Below are positions 30,127 to 39,102 of a stretch of DNA of 64,000 bases, in pieces. Within the stretch, counting starts at the first letter, position 1. Each line of letters opens with the position of its first letter. The stretch is from Sphingomonas sp. CCH21-G11 (GTDB lineage Bacteria > Pseudomonadota > Alphaproteobacteria > Sphingomonadales > Sphingomonadaceae): NCBI RefSeq assembly GCF_001555965.1, contig NZ_LSHX01000056.1, forward strand, positions 94,122 through 158,121, read 5' to 3'. Under the pieces are notes generated by a model, which searched no databases, was not told where the DNA came from, and was given only the letters and a program-made list of their open reading frames with translations. The position numbers and the translations under genes were made by a program.

Positions 30127-30723
30127 ATGGCCTCGCGCGAAATCGACACGCTGACCCAAGCCCTTGCCCGCTTGCCCGGACTGGGCCCGCGTTCGGCCCG
30201 GCGCGCGGTGCTCCACCTGCTCAAGCGGCGTGAAACCGCGCTCGAACCGCTGTTGCGTGCGCTGGAGGCGGTCGCCGAACGGCTGACGCCATGTTCGACC
30301 TGTGGGAATGTCGACACGAGCGATCCGTGCGCGGTCTGCGCCGATCCGCGCCGCGATGCGCGCGCGCTGTGCGTGGTGGAGGAGGTCGCCGATCTGTGGG
30401 CGCTCGATCGCGCGCGGTTGTTCCCCGGGCGTTTCCATGTGCTGGGCGGGCGGCTGTCGGCGCTCGACGGGGTAGGGCCGGAGGATCTGAGCATCGACGC
30501 GCTGATCCGGCGCGTCGCCGACGGCGGCGTGGACGAGGTCGTGCTGGCGATGAACGCGACGCTGGAGGGGCAGACGACCGCACACTATCTGGCCGAGCGG
30601 CTGGAGGGGCACCCGGTGCGCGTCACCCAGCTTGCGCATGGCCTGCCGGTCGGCGGCGAGCTCGACTATCTGGACGAGGGCACGCTGGCGCAGGCGCTGC
30701 GGGCGCGGAGGCCGGTGGGGTGA
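30127..30723 (+). CDS. recR: Recombination protein RecR
   Basis: 198 residues. It acts with RecO and RecF to load RecA at gaps. It has an N-terminal helix-hairpin-helix ([20 protein letters not shown]), a zinc finger ([16 protein letters not shown]) and a Toprim domain ([14 protein letters not shown] onward). A TTGGCA box at 30087-30092 with CTATCT 17 bases on may be its promoter. Confidence 0.95.
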   Translation: MASREIDTLTQALARLPGLGPRSARRAVLHLLKRRETALEPLLRALEAVAERLTPCSTCGNVDTSDPCAVCADPRRDARALCVVEEVADLWALDRARLFPGRFHVLGGRLSALDGVGPEDLSIDALIRRVADGGVDEVVLAMNATLEGQTTAHYLAERLEGHPVRVTQLAHGLPVGGELDYLDEGTLAQALRARRPVG

Positions 30724-30733
30724 TGGCCATTGC

Positions 30734-30762
30734 TTGACGCTGCACCGGACGAATCCTAAATC
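30734..30762 (+). promoter_or_regulatory. Predicted def promoter giving a leaderless mRNA
   Basis: TTGACG (30734-30739), a 17-base spacer and TAAATC (30757-30762). The def ATG follows the -10 box after only 6 bases and no Shine-Dalgarno is present. Transcription should begin at or next to the A of the ATG. Confidence 0.6.
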
Positions 30763-30768
30763 CCCGAC

Positions 30769-31293
30769 ATGGCCATCCTTCCCATCATCGAAGTGCCCGA
30801 TCCGCGCCTGCGGCTGATCTCGACCCCGGTCGAGACGATCGACGACGCGGTCAAGCAGCTGATCGCCGACATGTTCGAGACGATGTATGCGGCTCCCGGC
30901 ATCGGCCTGGCCGCGATCCAGGTCGGCGTGCCCAAGCGGCTGCTGGTCATGGACCTGCAAGAGGAGGAGGACGCCGACGGCAAGCCGATCCGTCAGCCGC
31001 GCGTGTTCATCAATCCCGAAATTGTCGATCCGTCCGAGGAGCAGTCGGTCTATACCGAAGGCTGCCTGTCGGTCCCCGACCAATATGCCGATGTCGAGCG
31101 CCCGGCGACCTGCCGCGTGCGCTGGCTCGACGAAGACGGCGTCCAGCATGACGAACAGTTCACCGGCCTGCTCGCGACTTGCATCCAGCACGAGATGGAT
31201 CACCTGAACGGCATCGTCTTCCTCGACCATCTGTCGCGCCTGAAGCGCGAGATGATCCTCAAGAAGCTGAACAAGGCGCGCAAGGCCGCCTGA
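30769..31293 (+). CDS. def: Peptide deformylase
   Basis: 174 residues. It removes the N-formyl group from nascent proteins; Fmt, which adds it, is encoded on the other strand across recR. The three metal-site motifs are complete: GIGLAAIQVG, EGCLSVP and QHEMDH. A C-terminal helix (KREMILKKLNKARKAA) follows. It has its own promoter and probably no leader. Confidence 0.96.
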   Translation: MAILPIIEVPDPRLRLISTPVETIDDAVKQLIADMFETMYAAPGIGLAAIQVGVPKRLLVMDLQEEEDADGKPIRQPRVFINPEIVDPSEEQSVYTEGCLSVPDQYADVERPATCRVRWLDEDGVQHDEQFTGLLATCIQHEMDHLNGIVFLDHLSRLKREMILKKLNKARKAA

Positions 31294-31300
31294 TCGACGC

Positions 31301-31329
31301 TTGCCGTCGGGCACGCCAGCGGATAGGTT
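31301..31329 (+). promoter_or_regulatory. Predicted rmuC promoter
   Basis: TTGCCG (31301-31306), 17 bases, TAGGTT (31324-31329) in the 66-base gap between def and rmuC. The leader to the ATG at 31360 would be about 22 bases and contains GCGGAG. Confidence 0.45.
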
Positions 31330-31359
31330 CGCGCTTCGTTCTTTTCTTGCGGAGCGCAG

Positions 31360-32748
31360 ATGGACCCGATCACCGCCCTTTTCCTTATCATTGCGCTGCT
31401 CGGCGGGCTGGCGATCGGCTGGTGGCTGGGCCATCGCGGCGTCGCGGCGATGCGCGCCGAGCGCGATCATTTCCAGGCCGAGTTCAAGGCCGCGATCACC
31501 GACCTGGCGCGCGCAAGCGAGCAGGCGCGGGAAGTGCCCACCCTGCGCGAGGCCATGGCGTCGCTGCGCGACGAGCGCGATCAGGCGCGGCTGGAGCTGG
31601 TCGACCTGCGGGCCAAGGCCGAGGCGTTCGAGGCGCGGCTGCAGGAGTTCAAGGACGCGCGCGAGCTGATGGCGGCGCAGTTCAACGAACTGGCCAACCG
31701 ATCGCTGTCGGAAGCGCAGAAGGCGTTTCTGGAGCGTGCCGACGCGCGCTTTTCCCAGGCCGGCGAGAGCAACGAGGCCAAGCTTAAGGCGCTGCTCCAG
31801 CCGGTCGAGGCGACGCTCAAGCGCTATGAGGAGAAGATCGCCAGCGTCGAGGGCGAGCGCAAGGAAGCCTATGGCAACTTGGCCGGGCTGATGGAGGCGA
31901 TGCGGGTCGGCCAGGAATCGGTCAAGTCGGAGGCCGCCAAGCTGGTCAACGCGCTGCGTTCCGCGCCCAAGGCGCGCGGGCGCTGGGGCGAGCAGCAGCT
32001 GCGCAACGTGCTCGAAAGCTGCGGACTTGCCGAGCATACCGATTTCCAGATGGAGGTCAGCGTCGAGGCGGACGGCGGTCGGCTGCGCCCCGATGCGATC
32101 GTGCGCATCCCCGGCGGGCGATCGCTGGTCATCGACGCGAAGGTATCGCTCAACGCCTATCAGGACGCGTTCGGCGCGGTCGACGAGGGCGAACGTGCCG
32201 CGCACCTCGCCGCGCATGTCGCGTCGATGAAGGGGCACGTCACCGCGCTGGGCGCCAAGGCCTATCAGGCGCAGTTCGAGGACGCGCCCGATTACGTCAT
32301 CATGTTCGTGCCGGGCGAACATTTCCTGTCCGCCGCGCTCGAACATGCGCCGGACCTCTGGGACTATGCGTTCGATCGCCGCGTGCTGATCGCGACCCCG
32401 ACCAACCTGATCGCGATCGCGCGCACGGTGGCGGCGGTGTGGCGGCAGGAGAAGCTGGCCGGCGAAGCACGCGAGATCGCGGCGCTCGGGCGCGAACTGC
32501 ACGCGCGTGTCGCCAAGATGGGCGAGCATGTCGCCCGGCTCGGCCGCAATCTTGAACTGGCGAACGGGGCGTACAATGCGTTCGTCGGCAGCCTGGAATC
32601 GAACGTGATGACGCAGGCGCGGCGGTTCGAAACGCTCAATGTCGATACCGGCGGCAAGTCGATCGACGTGCTGCCAATGGTCGAGCAGTCGCCGCGCCCG
32701 CTGACCAAGCTGAGCATCGCGCCGTCGCTGCCCGACGCGGCGGAATAA
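31360..32748 (+). CDS. rmuC: DNA recombination protein RmuC
   Basis: 462 residues. An N-terminal membrane segment (about 5-24) is followed by a coiled coil (about 30-190, rich in Ala, Glu and Arg) and the RmuC domain with APKARGRWGEQQLRNVLESC and VIDAKVSLNAYQDA. RmuC is thought to limit inversions at repeats and its domain resembles restriction-type nucleases. It converges on pyrF with a gap of 6 bases. Confidence 0.93.
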   Translation: MDPITALFLIIALLGGLAIGWWLGHRGVAAMRAERDHFQAEFKAAITDLARASEQAREVPTLREAMASLRDERDQARLELVDLRAKAEAFEARLQEFKDARELMAAQFNELANRSLSEAQKAFLERADARFSQAGESNEAKLKALLQPVEATLKRYEEKIASVEGERKEAYGNLAGLMEAMRVGQESVKSEAAKLVNALRSAPKARGRWGEQQLRNVLESCGLAEHTDFQMEVSVEADGGRLRPDAIVRIPGGRSLVIDAKVSLNAYQDAFGAVDEGERAAHLAAHVASMKGHVTALGAKAYQAQFEDAPDYVIMFVPGEHFLSAALEHAPDLWDYAFDRRVLIATPTNLIAIARTVAAVWRQEKLAGEAREIAALGRELHARVAKMGEHVARLGRNLELANGAYNAFVGSLESNVMTQARRFETLNVDTGGKSIDVLPMVEQSPRPLTKLSIAPSLPDAAE

Positions 32749-32754
32749 TAGGGG

Positions 32755-33429
32755 TCACAGCGTCGCTTCGATCGCGCGGGCGGCCTGGTCGGGGTCTTCG
32801 GCCTGCGTGATCGGGCGGCCGACCACCAGGATCGACGCGCCGGCGTCGAGCGCGGCGCGCGGCGTCACCACGCGTTTCTGGTCGCCGGCATGGCCATCGG
32901 CGGGCCGCACGCCGGGGACGACGAAGAAGCCCTGCGGCCAGGCGCGTTTGGCGGCGGCGACTTCGGCACCCGAACACACGACGCCGTCGATGCCGGCGGC
33001 GCGCGCCAGTTCGGTCAGCCGCACCACCTGTTCATGCGGATCGGGCGCCAGGCCGATCGAGCGCAGGTCGCCGCCGTCGAGGCTGGTGAGCATCGTCACC
33101 GCGACGACGCGCGTACCCGTGGGCGCCGCCGCCTTCGCATCCTCCATCATCGCGCGGCCGCCCGCGGCATGAATGGTCAGGATGGCAGGCTCGAGCGGCC
33201 GCAGCGCCTGGATTGCCTTGGCCACGGTGTTGGGGATGTCGTGAAGCTTGAGATCGAGAAAGATCGGCAGACCGATTTCCGCCATCTCGCGCACGCCCGA
33301 CCGGCCGTTGGCGGCGAAGAACTCCAGCCCGAGCTTGATGCCGCCGACATGATTGCGGACGCGGGTGGCGATCGACCGCGCGCGATCGATATCGGGCGTG
33401 TCGAGCGCAACGAAGAGCGGCGAGCGCAT
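32755..33429 (-). CDS. pyrF: Orotidine 5'-phosphate decarboxylase
   Basis: 224 residues from MRSPLFVALDTPDIDRA. It makes UMP in pyrimidine synthesis. The catalytic motif FLDLKLHDIPNTVAKA is complete, and GVRPADGHAGDQKRVVTP forms the phosphate-binding region. The ATG shares a base with the stop of the LapA-domain gene (TGATG), indicating translational coupling. Confidence 0.95.
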   Translation of the reverse strand: MRSPLFVALDTPDIDRARSIATRVRNHVGGIKLGLEFFAANGRSGVREMAEIGLPIFLDLKLHDIPNTVAKAIQALRPLEPAILTIHAAGGRAMMEDAKAAAPTGTRVVAVTMLTSLDGGDLRSIGLAPDPHEQVVRLTELARAAGIDGVVCSGAEVAAAKRAWPQGFFVVPGVRPADGHAGDQKRVVTPRAALDAGASILVVGRPITQAEDPDQAARAIEATL

Positions 33430-33788
33430 CAGCGCGCATCCGCCGGCGGCGCGCCCAGCGGCAGCATGTCCGGATCTTCGCGTGGTTCCACCGGGCCGGG
33501 CGGCGCGGTTTCCGGGGGAAAGGCAGGAAGCTGGGCGGCGTTGCGCAGTTCCATCACGTTGCGCTCGGACGCGGCGAGGCGCTGGCGCATCCGCCAGCGG
33601 GACGTGCGATAGAGCAGATAGACCGGAACGAAACCGAGCAGGAAGGTGAGCAGCAGCAGTACCGGCAGGTTGATCTGGGCGACGAGGCCGCCCCACAGGC
33701 GGACATCGACCGACACCCAGTTGTTGAACGCGAACGCGACGGCCAGCCCGACGAGCAACGCCCAGAACAGGGTCCGCAAAAACTGCAT
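33429..33788 (-). CDS. LapA-domain inner-membrane protein
   Basis: 119 residues. Two membrane helices (about 5-24 and 38-60) flank a short loop NNWVSVDVRLWGG, the usual LapA layout; LapA/LapB tune lipopolysaccharide synthesis in gammaproteobacteria. A short coiled region (RWRMRQRLAASERNVMELRN) and a Pro-rich tail follow. No LapB partner is in the window. It is upstream of and coupled to pyrF, a pairing frequent in sphingomonads. Confidence 0.8.
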   Translation of the reverse strand: MQFLRTLFWALLVGLAVAFAFNNWVSVDVRLWGGLVAQINLPVLLLLTFLLGFVPVYLLYRTSRWRMRQRLAASERNVMELRNAAQLPAFPPETAPPGPVEPREDPDMLPLGAPPADAR

Positions 33789-33863
33789 GTTGATCCTTTG
33801 ATCCGCCTATCCCGGGGCGATCTTATGCGCCCCGCGCGCGCATTGCCAGCTTGAAGGCCGGTT

Positions 33864-36161
33864 TCAGCCGATTTCGGCGCGCAGCTCCGCAAACAGCGGC
33901 TGGATTGTTTGCAGCCGCGATTGCTCCTCGTCGAGGATCGCCAGAAAAGCCGCGCGCTTCAAGGCGGTTACGCGCCCCGGCGGAAGGTGCGCGTTCGCGC
34001 CGAGCGTGGACAGTACGATGTCGATCATGCGCTCGGCGCCGTGCAGGCGGCCCCAGAGATAGTCGTTCTCGCGATAGGCGCGGCTGAAGAACGCCCCGAA
34101 ATAGTTGAACTGGATGCCCTTCAGCGTCGCCGCGGCCCCGCCGCTGCGAATGCTTGGAGCATCGTCGGGCGAGATGCGGTCGACCCGGATCGGATCGAAC
34201 TCGTCCAGCCCCTCGCCCTGCAGGAGCGGCAGCGTGGCGATGTCGAAGAACGGGAAGCCGAGATAGGCAAGCAGCAACGGCCGCCGCAACTCGCGCGACA
34301 GGCCGCACAGCCCCTGCGACAGCAGTTCCTCGGTCCGGGCGTCGAGCGCGCGCAGGTCCATCGCCGCGCCCAGCCGGTCGAGGATAGGCCCCGCCTCCTC
34401 GCGCATCGCGCGGACATCATGGCGCAGGTCGGCAAAGCGGCTGTGGCGCTCGCAATCGAGATAGACGGCGAGCGCGGCATAGACCGCGTCGCGGATCGGC
34501 CGCAGGTCGCTGTCGACGTGCAGTGCGTCGAGCTCGGTCAGGCGGCGCGCCATCAGGCGCAACCGGCGGATGCGAAAGCCGAGGTCGAAGGTGCGCAGGA
34601 AATCGATCGTCGTCGAGTCGGCGGTGCCCGGGCGGCTGCCGCCGAAGCGGTCATAGCCGCGGGCGTGGACGCATCGCGCGATCGACTGGCGGATGGTGCG
34701 CCGCCGCTCGGGTCCCGGTTCGTCGCCGACCCGCAGCAGCAGGTCCGCGATCCGGTCGACCACGCCCTCGACCTTGACGAGCCCATAGGCGGCGTGACCG
34801 AACCCCGCACGCGCCACCGCCTGTGCCTGGGCGCGGTTACGCCACGCCATCAGCCGCTTGGACGTGGGAAAGTCGAGGAACAGGGTATAGCCGAACAGGC
34901 TCTCGACCTCGTGCTCGACCTCGGCACGGATCGTCTCGACGATCCGGCGCAGCCGCTCGATCCGGTCGGATCGCGTCGCGATCGATTCCAGATTGTCGCG
35001 GATCGGCTGGTGTCGCGGCAGTTCCGAGATCGACGCGATCAGCGTCTGGAAAAAGCCGGGTGGGCCCTTGGCACGGCCGTAGAGGCCGAAGCGCGCGCCC
35101 GGCGTCGGGTCGATATAGACGAAGCGCCGATCGATCTGGCGGCGCGCCGGGCGTTCGCGCAGCGCGTCGATGGCGGGGGCGAACGGCGCATTGGTCAGCA
35201 CCGATCCGTCGATCAGTACCGCGCTTTCGGCCATTTTCGCAGCCGCCTGACGTGGCAGCGCGCGGGCGAGGAACGCGTCGCGCCCCGTCCATTCGACGCC
35301 GCGCTCGGCCAGCACCTCGTCAAGCTCGGCGACCGTAAAGGGCGGAAATGCCCCGGGAAAGCTCGAGGTCGCGCGCGCCGCAAAGGCGAGCTCGGCGGGT
35401 GCGCCGATCGCATCCCCCGCCTGGCCACGATCGCTGAAGGCGACCACCAGCCGATGTTCGGTCTCCATCACCTCGGGCGGCGAATTGAGCCGCAGCATCT
35501 CGGGATGTCCGCCGAAATCGGTCACCGTCACGAACAGGTCGAGCGGTTGATCGGGCGGCAGCAGGCGCGGGCCCGCAGGTGCCGCCGCCATGGCGTCGAA
35601 GGCATCGAGCAGCATGTGCAGCATGCGCTTGCCGCCAAAGGGTGGCTCGAACCAGCGCGACCGCACGAAATGGTCGAGCTTGTCGCGAACTTCTTCGCGC
35701 GCGCTCGCCTCGACCGTCTCGTCGACCATCTTGATCCGGTTGAGCGCCATCCACGCGATCGGGCGCGCCCATGCCTTGGTCAGCGCCGATTGCGGGGCCT
35801 GGTCGGGGTCGATCAGCGCCTCGACATCCGCGAGCTCGAGCCAGAGATTGGTCAGCGGGTCGAGCGACTGGCCGGTGGTGATCGCCTGGGCCAGGAACAC
35901 GCCGTTGATGCCGCCCGCGCTCGCGCCCGCGATGATGTCGTTCAGCACGCGCAGCTTGATCCCGGCGGTTGCCTCGATCTCGTGAAGCAGCGCGCGATAG
36001 GTTGCCTGGCTGCCCGGGGTCGCGGGCTCGCCTTCGCGATAGGCGCGGCTGGCGCGGACCAGGTGCCAGATCTCCTTGGAAATGCCGTGCATGTAGATCG
36101 CCAGGCTGATGCCGCCATAGCAGACCAGCGCGAGCCTCAGCTCCTTGTCGCGCACTTCCAT
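33864..36161 (-). CDS. Patatin-like phospholipase protein (DUF3376 type)
   Basis: 765 residues. An N-terminal patatin domain carries the oxyanion-hole glycines (CYGGISLAIYMHGISKE), the nucleophile Ser81 in IIAGASAGGING, and the catalytic aspartate in VLIDGSVLTNAPFAPA, so the Ser-Asp dyad is complete. The remaining C-terminal half (about 400-765) is a helical region matching the long patatin-related proteins of actinobacteria and alphaproteobacteria. No signal peptide is present, so it probably acts on membrane lipids from the cytoplasmic side. Substrate unknown. It stands alone on the minus strand, 75 bases upstream of the LapA-domain gene. Confidence 0.86.
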   Translation of the reverse strand: MEVRDKELRLALVCYGGISLAIYMHGISKEIWHLVRASRAYREGEPATPGSQATYRALLHEIEATAGIKLRVLNDIIAGASAGGINGVFLAQAITTGQSLDPLTNLWLELADVEALIDPDQAPQSALTKAWARPIAWMALNRIKMVDETVEASAREEVRDKLDHFVRSRWFEPPFGGKRMLHMLLDAFDAMAAAPAGPRLLPPDQPLDLFVTVTDFGGHPEMLRLNSPPEVMETEHRLVVAFSDRGQAGDAIGAPAELAFAARATSSFPGAFPPFTVAELDEVLAERGVEWTGRDAFLARALPRQAAAKMAESAVLIDGSVLTNAPFAPAIDALRERPARRQIDRRFVYIDPTPGARFGLYGRAKGPPGFFQTLIASISELPRHQPIRDNLESIATRSDRIERLRRIVETIRAEVEHEVESLFGYTLFLDFPTSKRLMAWRNRAQAQAVARAGFGHAAYGLVKVEGVVDRIADLLLRVGDEPGPERRRTIRQSIARCVHARGYDRFGGSRPGTADSTTIDFLRTFDLGFRIRRLRLMARRLTELDALHVDSDLRPIRDAVYAALAVYLDCERHSRFADLRHDVRAMREEAGPILDRLGAAMDLRALDARTEELLSQGLCGLSRELRRPLLLAYLGFPFFDIATLPLLQGEGLDEFDPIRVDRISPDDAPSIRSGGAAATLKGIQFNYFGAFFSRAYRENDYLWGRLHGAERMIDIVLSTLGANAHLPPGRVTALKRAAFLAILDEEQSRLQTIQPLFAELRAEIG

Positions 36162-36185
36162 GCCGCTCTCCCCGGCGTTGCCGTT

Positions 36186-36884
36186 CTAGTTTTTCAGCGA
36201 AAGGCTAGCCCAGATCGGCAGGTGATCGGAAGCGGTGCGCGCCGCCCGGCTGGCATGGACGCCGCAACTTTCGACAATCCAGTCGCTTGACACGATGATC
36301 CGATCGAGCCGTCCGACCGGCCGGCGCGCGTGAAAACTGGGGCCGGTCGGCACGATCCGGTGATCCCGGCCGAAATCGGCGAGACAACCGCCCGCCGGCC
36401 GCCATTCGTTGAGGTCGCCCATCAGGATCGTCGGGAGCGGCTCGGCCGCGCCGTCGAGGTGCGACAGCACCGCATGCGCCTGTCGCCGCCGCCAAAGCCC
36501 CGACAGGTCGAGGTGCATGCCCACGATCCGCAGCGGGCGGCCGGCGAGCTGAACGTCCGCGGTTACCGCGCCGCGCGGCTCGAGTGCGGGCAGGTGCAAT
36601 GCCTCGCCGGCAAGCACTGACGCCGATTTGCGGATCAGCAGCGCATTGCCATGCCACCCCATGCTGTCGGGTCGCCGCGCGAGCGGCACCGGCTGAAGGT
36701 CGCTGTGCTCGTCGAGCAGGTGGCGCGGGAGGACCGCGGTGCGCGCACCGAACCGCCGGTCGCATTCCTGCAGCGCGACGATATCGGCATCGATCTCGTT
36801 GAGCACGGCCAGGATCCGTTCGGGCATCCGCCGCCGGTCCGTGCCGATCGCCTTGCGGATGTTATAGCTCGCGACCTTGATCAT
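36186..36884 (-). CDS. Endonuclease/exonuclease/phosphatase (EEP) family hydrolase
   Basis: 232 residues. Metal-site and catalytic segments of the EEP fold are present: VASYNIRKAIG with the first Asn, VALQECDRR with the metal-binding Glu, LMGDLNEWRP with Asp and Asn, and TASDHLPIWASL with the terminal Asp-His pair. The family includes DNases, sphingomyelinases and phosphatases; no signal peptide is seen, so an intracellular role is likely. It lies 24 bases upstream of the patatin gene on the same strand. Confidence 0.86.
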   Translation of the reverse strand: MIKVASYNIRKAIGTDRRRMPERILAVLNEIDADIVALQECDRRFGARTAVLPRHLLDEHSDLQPVPLARRPDSMGWHGNALLIRKSASVLAGEALHLPALEPRGAVTADVQLAGRPLRIVGMHLDLSGLWRRRQAHAVLSHLDGAAEPLPTILMGDLNEWRPAGGCLADFGRDHRIVPTGPSFHARRPVGRLDRIIVSSDWIVESCGVHASRAARTASDHLPIWASLSLKN

Positions 36885-36923
36885 GTCCGGCTGCTTCTAG
36901 GCGGTCGCACGCCCCGCGACCAG

Positions 36924-38279
36924 TCAGCGCGGCAGCACGACCGTCGCGATGAGGCCGCCGCCGTCGCGATTGGCCAGCCGGATCACGCCGCCCGCATCGC
37001 CGACGATCGCGCGGGCCAGCGCGAGGCCGAGGCCGATCCCGCCGGTGTCGCGATTGCGGGAGTTCTCCAGGCGCATGAACGGGTCGAATACCGCGTCGAG
37101 CTGTCCGGCCGGGATGCCCGGGCCGCGATCGCAGACCTCGATCCGGGCCTCGGTCGCGGTCGCGGTCAGCCGAACCTCGGCCGAGCCGCCATATTTGACC
37201 GCGTTTTCGATCAGGTTGCGCAGCGCGCGCCGCATCAGCGACGGGCGCAGCCGCATCGGCGTGCGCGGCGCGTCCTCGGTCACCACGTCCGCGCCAAGGT
37301 CATGGAAGTCGGCGACGACCGCGTCGACGAGCGCGGCGAGGTCGACATCGGTGATCGCTTCGCTCGGCCGGCCCAGGCGAGCGAGCGACAGGATATCCTC
37401 GAGCGTGCGGCTCATTTCCGCGATGATGTCCGCCATTCGCGCGCGATCCTGCTCGTCCTCCACCGATTCGACGCGGACGCGCAGCGCGGCGAGCGGCGTG
37501 CGCAGGTCATGGCCGATCGCGCCCAGCATCCGGTCCTTTTCGTCCAGCATCGCGGTGACGCGATCGCCCATCGCGTTGTAGGCGGAAATCACATCGCGCA
37601 ACTCCCCCGGTCCGCGCTCGTCGATCCGGACGGCCGGCGCGCCGGGGCGAAAGGCGCGCGCGGACGCCGCAAGACTGCGCAGCGGCTCGGAAATGCGCCG
37701 GCCCGCCCACAGGATCGGGATCAGCACGACGACGTAGAGGATGACCGTCTGGGCGACCAGTCGCCACATGAGGGCCAGGTCGCTGCGCGGCCAGGCGATC
37801 GCGAGCGACAGCCAGCCGCGTCCGGGCAGTTCCACTGCGACCAGCAATTCGGCGCCAAAGCGGCGAAGCCGTTCGATCCGGCGGGGGGCGAGGGTGGCGA
37901 TGCGCGGATCGCCGCGGTCGAAGGGGCGCACCCCGGTGACGATGCGCCCGTGTGCGATGCCGGCTTCGTCCAACGCTTCCGCCAGGCCGCGTTCGACATC
38001 GCGCGCGGCGCGCAGCTGCCCCGGCACGGGGTTTGCCGCCACCAGCCGCACGCGTCCGCGCCGTTGCCACCCCAACCCGGTGAACCGCCCGTTCTCGATG
38101 CGGTCGACCGCGTCGACGATGCGGGTGATTGCGGGCAGGGTCACCTGGGTGAAGCGCACGATGCGGCGCTCGCGCAGCAACAGCCCGAAATTGATCGCCT
38201 GCGCGACGAACAGCGCAAGCGCGACGAGCAGCGCGATCTGGCCGGACAGGCTGCGCGGCCAGAGCTGCAACCGCTTCAC
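36924..38279 (-). CDS. Sensor histidine kinase (EnvZ-like)
   Basis: 451 residues from a GTG whose last two bases begin the stop of the response-regulator gene (GTGA). Two membrane helices (about 14-36 and 172-192) enclose a periplasmic sensor of about 135 residues. A HAMP region follows, then the phospho-acceptor His257 in GAIGHDLRTPLAAL. The ATPase domain has NLIENAVKYGG, VCDRGPGIP and GIGLGLALARAIV. It is the partner of the overlapping OmpR-type regulator. Confidence 0.92.
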   Translation of the reverse strand: MKRLQLWPRSLSGQIALLVALALFVAQAINFGLLLRERRIVRFTQVTLPAITRIVDAVDRIENGRFTGLGWQRRGRVRLVAANPVPGQLRAARDVERGLAEALDEAGIAHGRIVTGVRPFDRGDPRIATLAPRRIERLRRFGAELLVAVELPGRGWLSLAIAWPRSDLALMWRLVAQTVILYVVVLIPILWAGRRISEPLRSLAASARAFRPGAPAVRIDERGPGELRDVISAYNAMGDRVTAMLDEKDRMLGAIGHDLRTPLAALRVRVESVEDEQDRARMADIIAEMSRTLEDILSLARLGRPSEAITDVDLAALVDAVVADFHDLGADVVTEDAPRTPMRLRPSLMRRALRNLIENAVKYGGSAEVRLTATATEARIEVCDRGPGIPAGQLDAVFDPFMRLENSRNRDTGGIGLGLALARAIVGDAGGVIRLANRDGGGLIATVVLPR

Positions 38280-38998
38280 AGCCGGGTGACTTCGGTGGCC
38301 AGCGTGTAGCCGCCGCCCCAGACCGTCTTGATGATCGACGGGTTCTTCGGGTCGGGCTCGATCTTCTTGCGCAGCCGGCTGACCTGATTGTCGATCGCGC
38401 GGTCGAACGCCTGCGCCTCGCGCCCCTGCGTCAGGTCGAGCAACTGGTCGCGGGTCAGCACCTGGCGCGGCCGCAGCACGAGCGCATGGAGCAGGTTGTA
38501 CTCGCCCGACGAAATCGGCACCTCGACCCCCTCGCGGTCGACGAGCGTGCGCTCGCCGGTCTTGAGCACCCAGCCGGCAAAGCCGAAGGCGCCGGTTTCG
38601 GGCGCATGCTGGCGCACGCCGGTTGCGGCGCGGCGCAGCACCACCTTGATCCGCGCGGCGAGCTCGCGCGGGGAGAACGGCTTCACGACATAGTCGTCGG
38701 CGCCCATTTCCAGCCCGACGATCCGGTCGGTCTCTTCGGCCTTGGCGGTCAGCAGGATGACGGGCGTGTCGCTGGTCGCGCGGATGTGGCGGCACAGGCT
38801 GAGCCCGTCCTCGCCCGGCATCATGATATCGACGATGGCAAGATCGATCGCATAGGCGCTCAGCCGCGACCGCGCGCCTTCGGCGTCACCCGCCTGGGTG
38901 ACGCGAAAGCCCTGCTTGCCGAGATACTGCGCCAGCGGCTCGCGGATCGAGCGCTCGTCGTCGACCAGCAGCAGATGAGGAAGATCAGCCATGTCCAT
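38276..38998 (-). CDS. OmpR-family response regulator
   Basis: 240 residues. The receiver domain has the acidic pair VDDE, the phospho-acceptor Asp57 in LAIVDIMMPGEDG, and the conserved Thr and Lys in VILLTAK and VVKPFSP. The C-terminal winged helix shows DRAIDNQVSRLRKKIEPDP and the KTVWGGGYTL hairpin. It pairs with the histidine kinase that overlaps it; an EF-hand gene lies 104 bases upstream on the same strand. The alternative ATG at 38992 is possible. Confidence 0.94.
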   Translation of the reverse strand: MDMADLPHLLLVDDERSIREPLAQYLGKQGFRVTQAGDAEGARSRLSAYAIDLAIVDIMMPGEDGLSLCRHIRATSDTPVILLTAKAEETDRIVGLEMGADDYVVKPFSPRELAARIKVVLRRAATGVRQHAPETGAFGFAGWVLKTGERTLVDREGVEVPISSGEYNLLHALVLRPRQVLTRDQLLDLTQGREAQAFDRAIDNQVSRLRKKIEPDPKNPSIIKTVWGGGYTLATEVTRL

Positions 38999-39102
38999 CG
39001 GCTAGCACAGTCCGGACAGAAGGAAACAGGCCGCGCAGGGGCGGCAATCGCATCGCCGGGCGGTTCGGGGAGGGGAAGTCGCCGCCCGGCGATGCGTGGG
39101 CG

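Noticed and set aside
33909..36290. A ~790-residue open frame opposite the patatin gene
   Set aside because: Arg/Asp-rich shadow of the patatin-like protein with no fold or motif.
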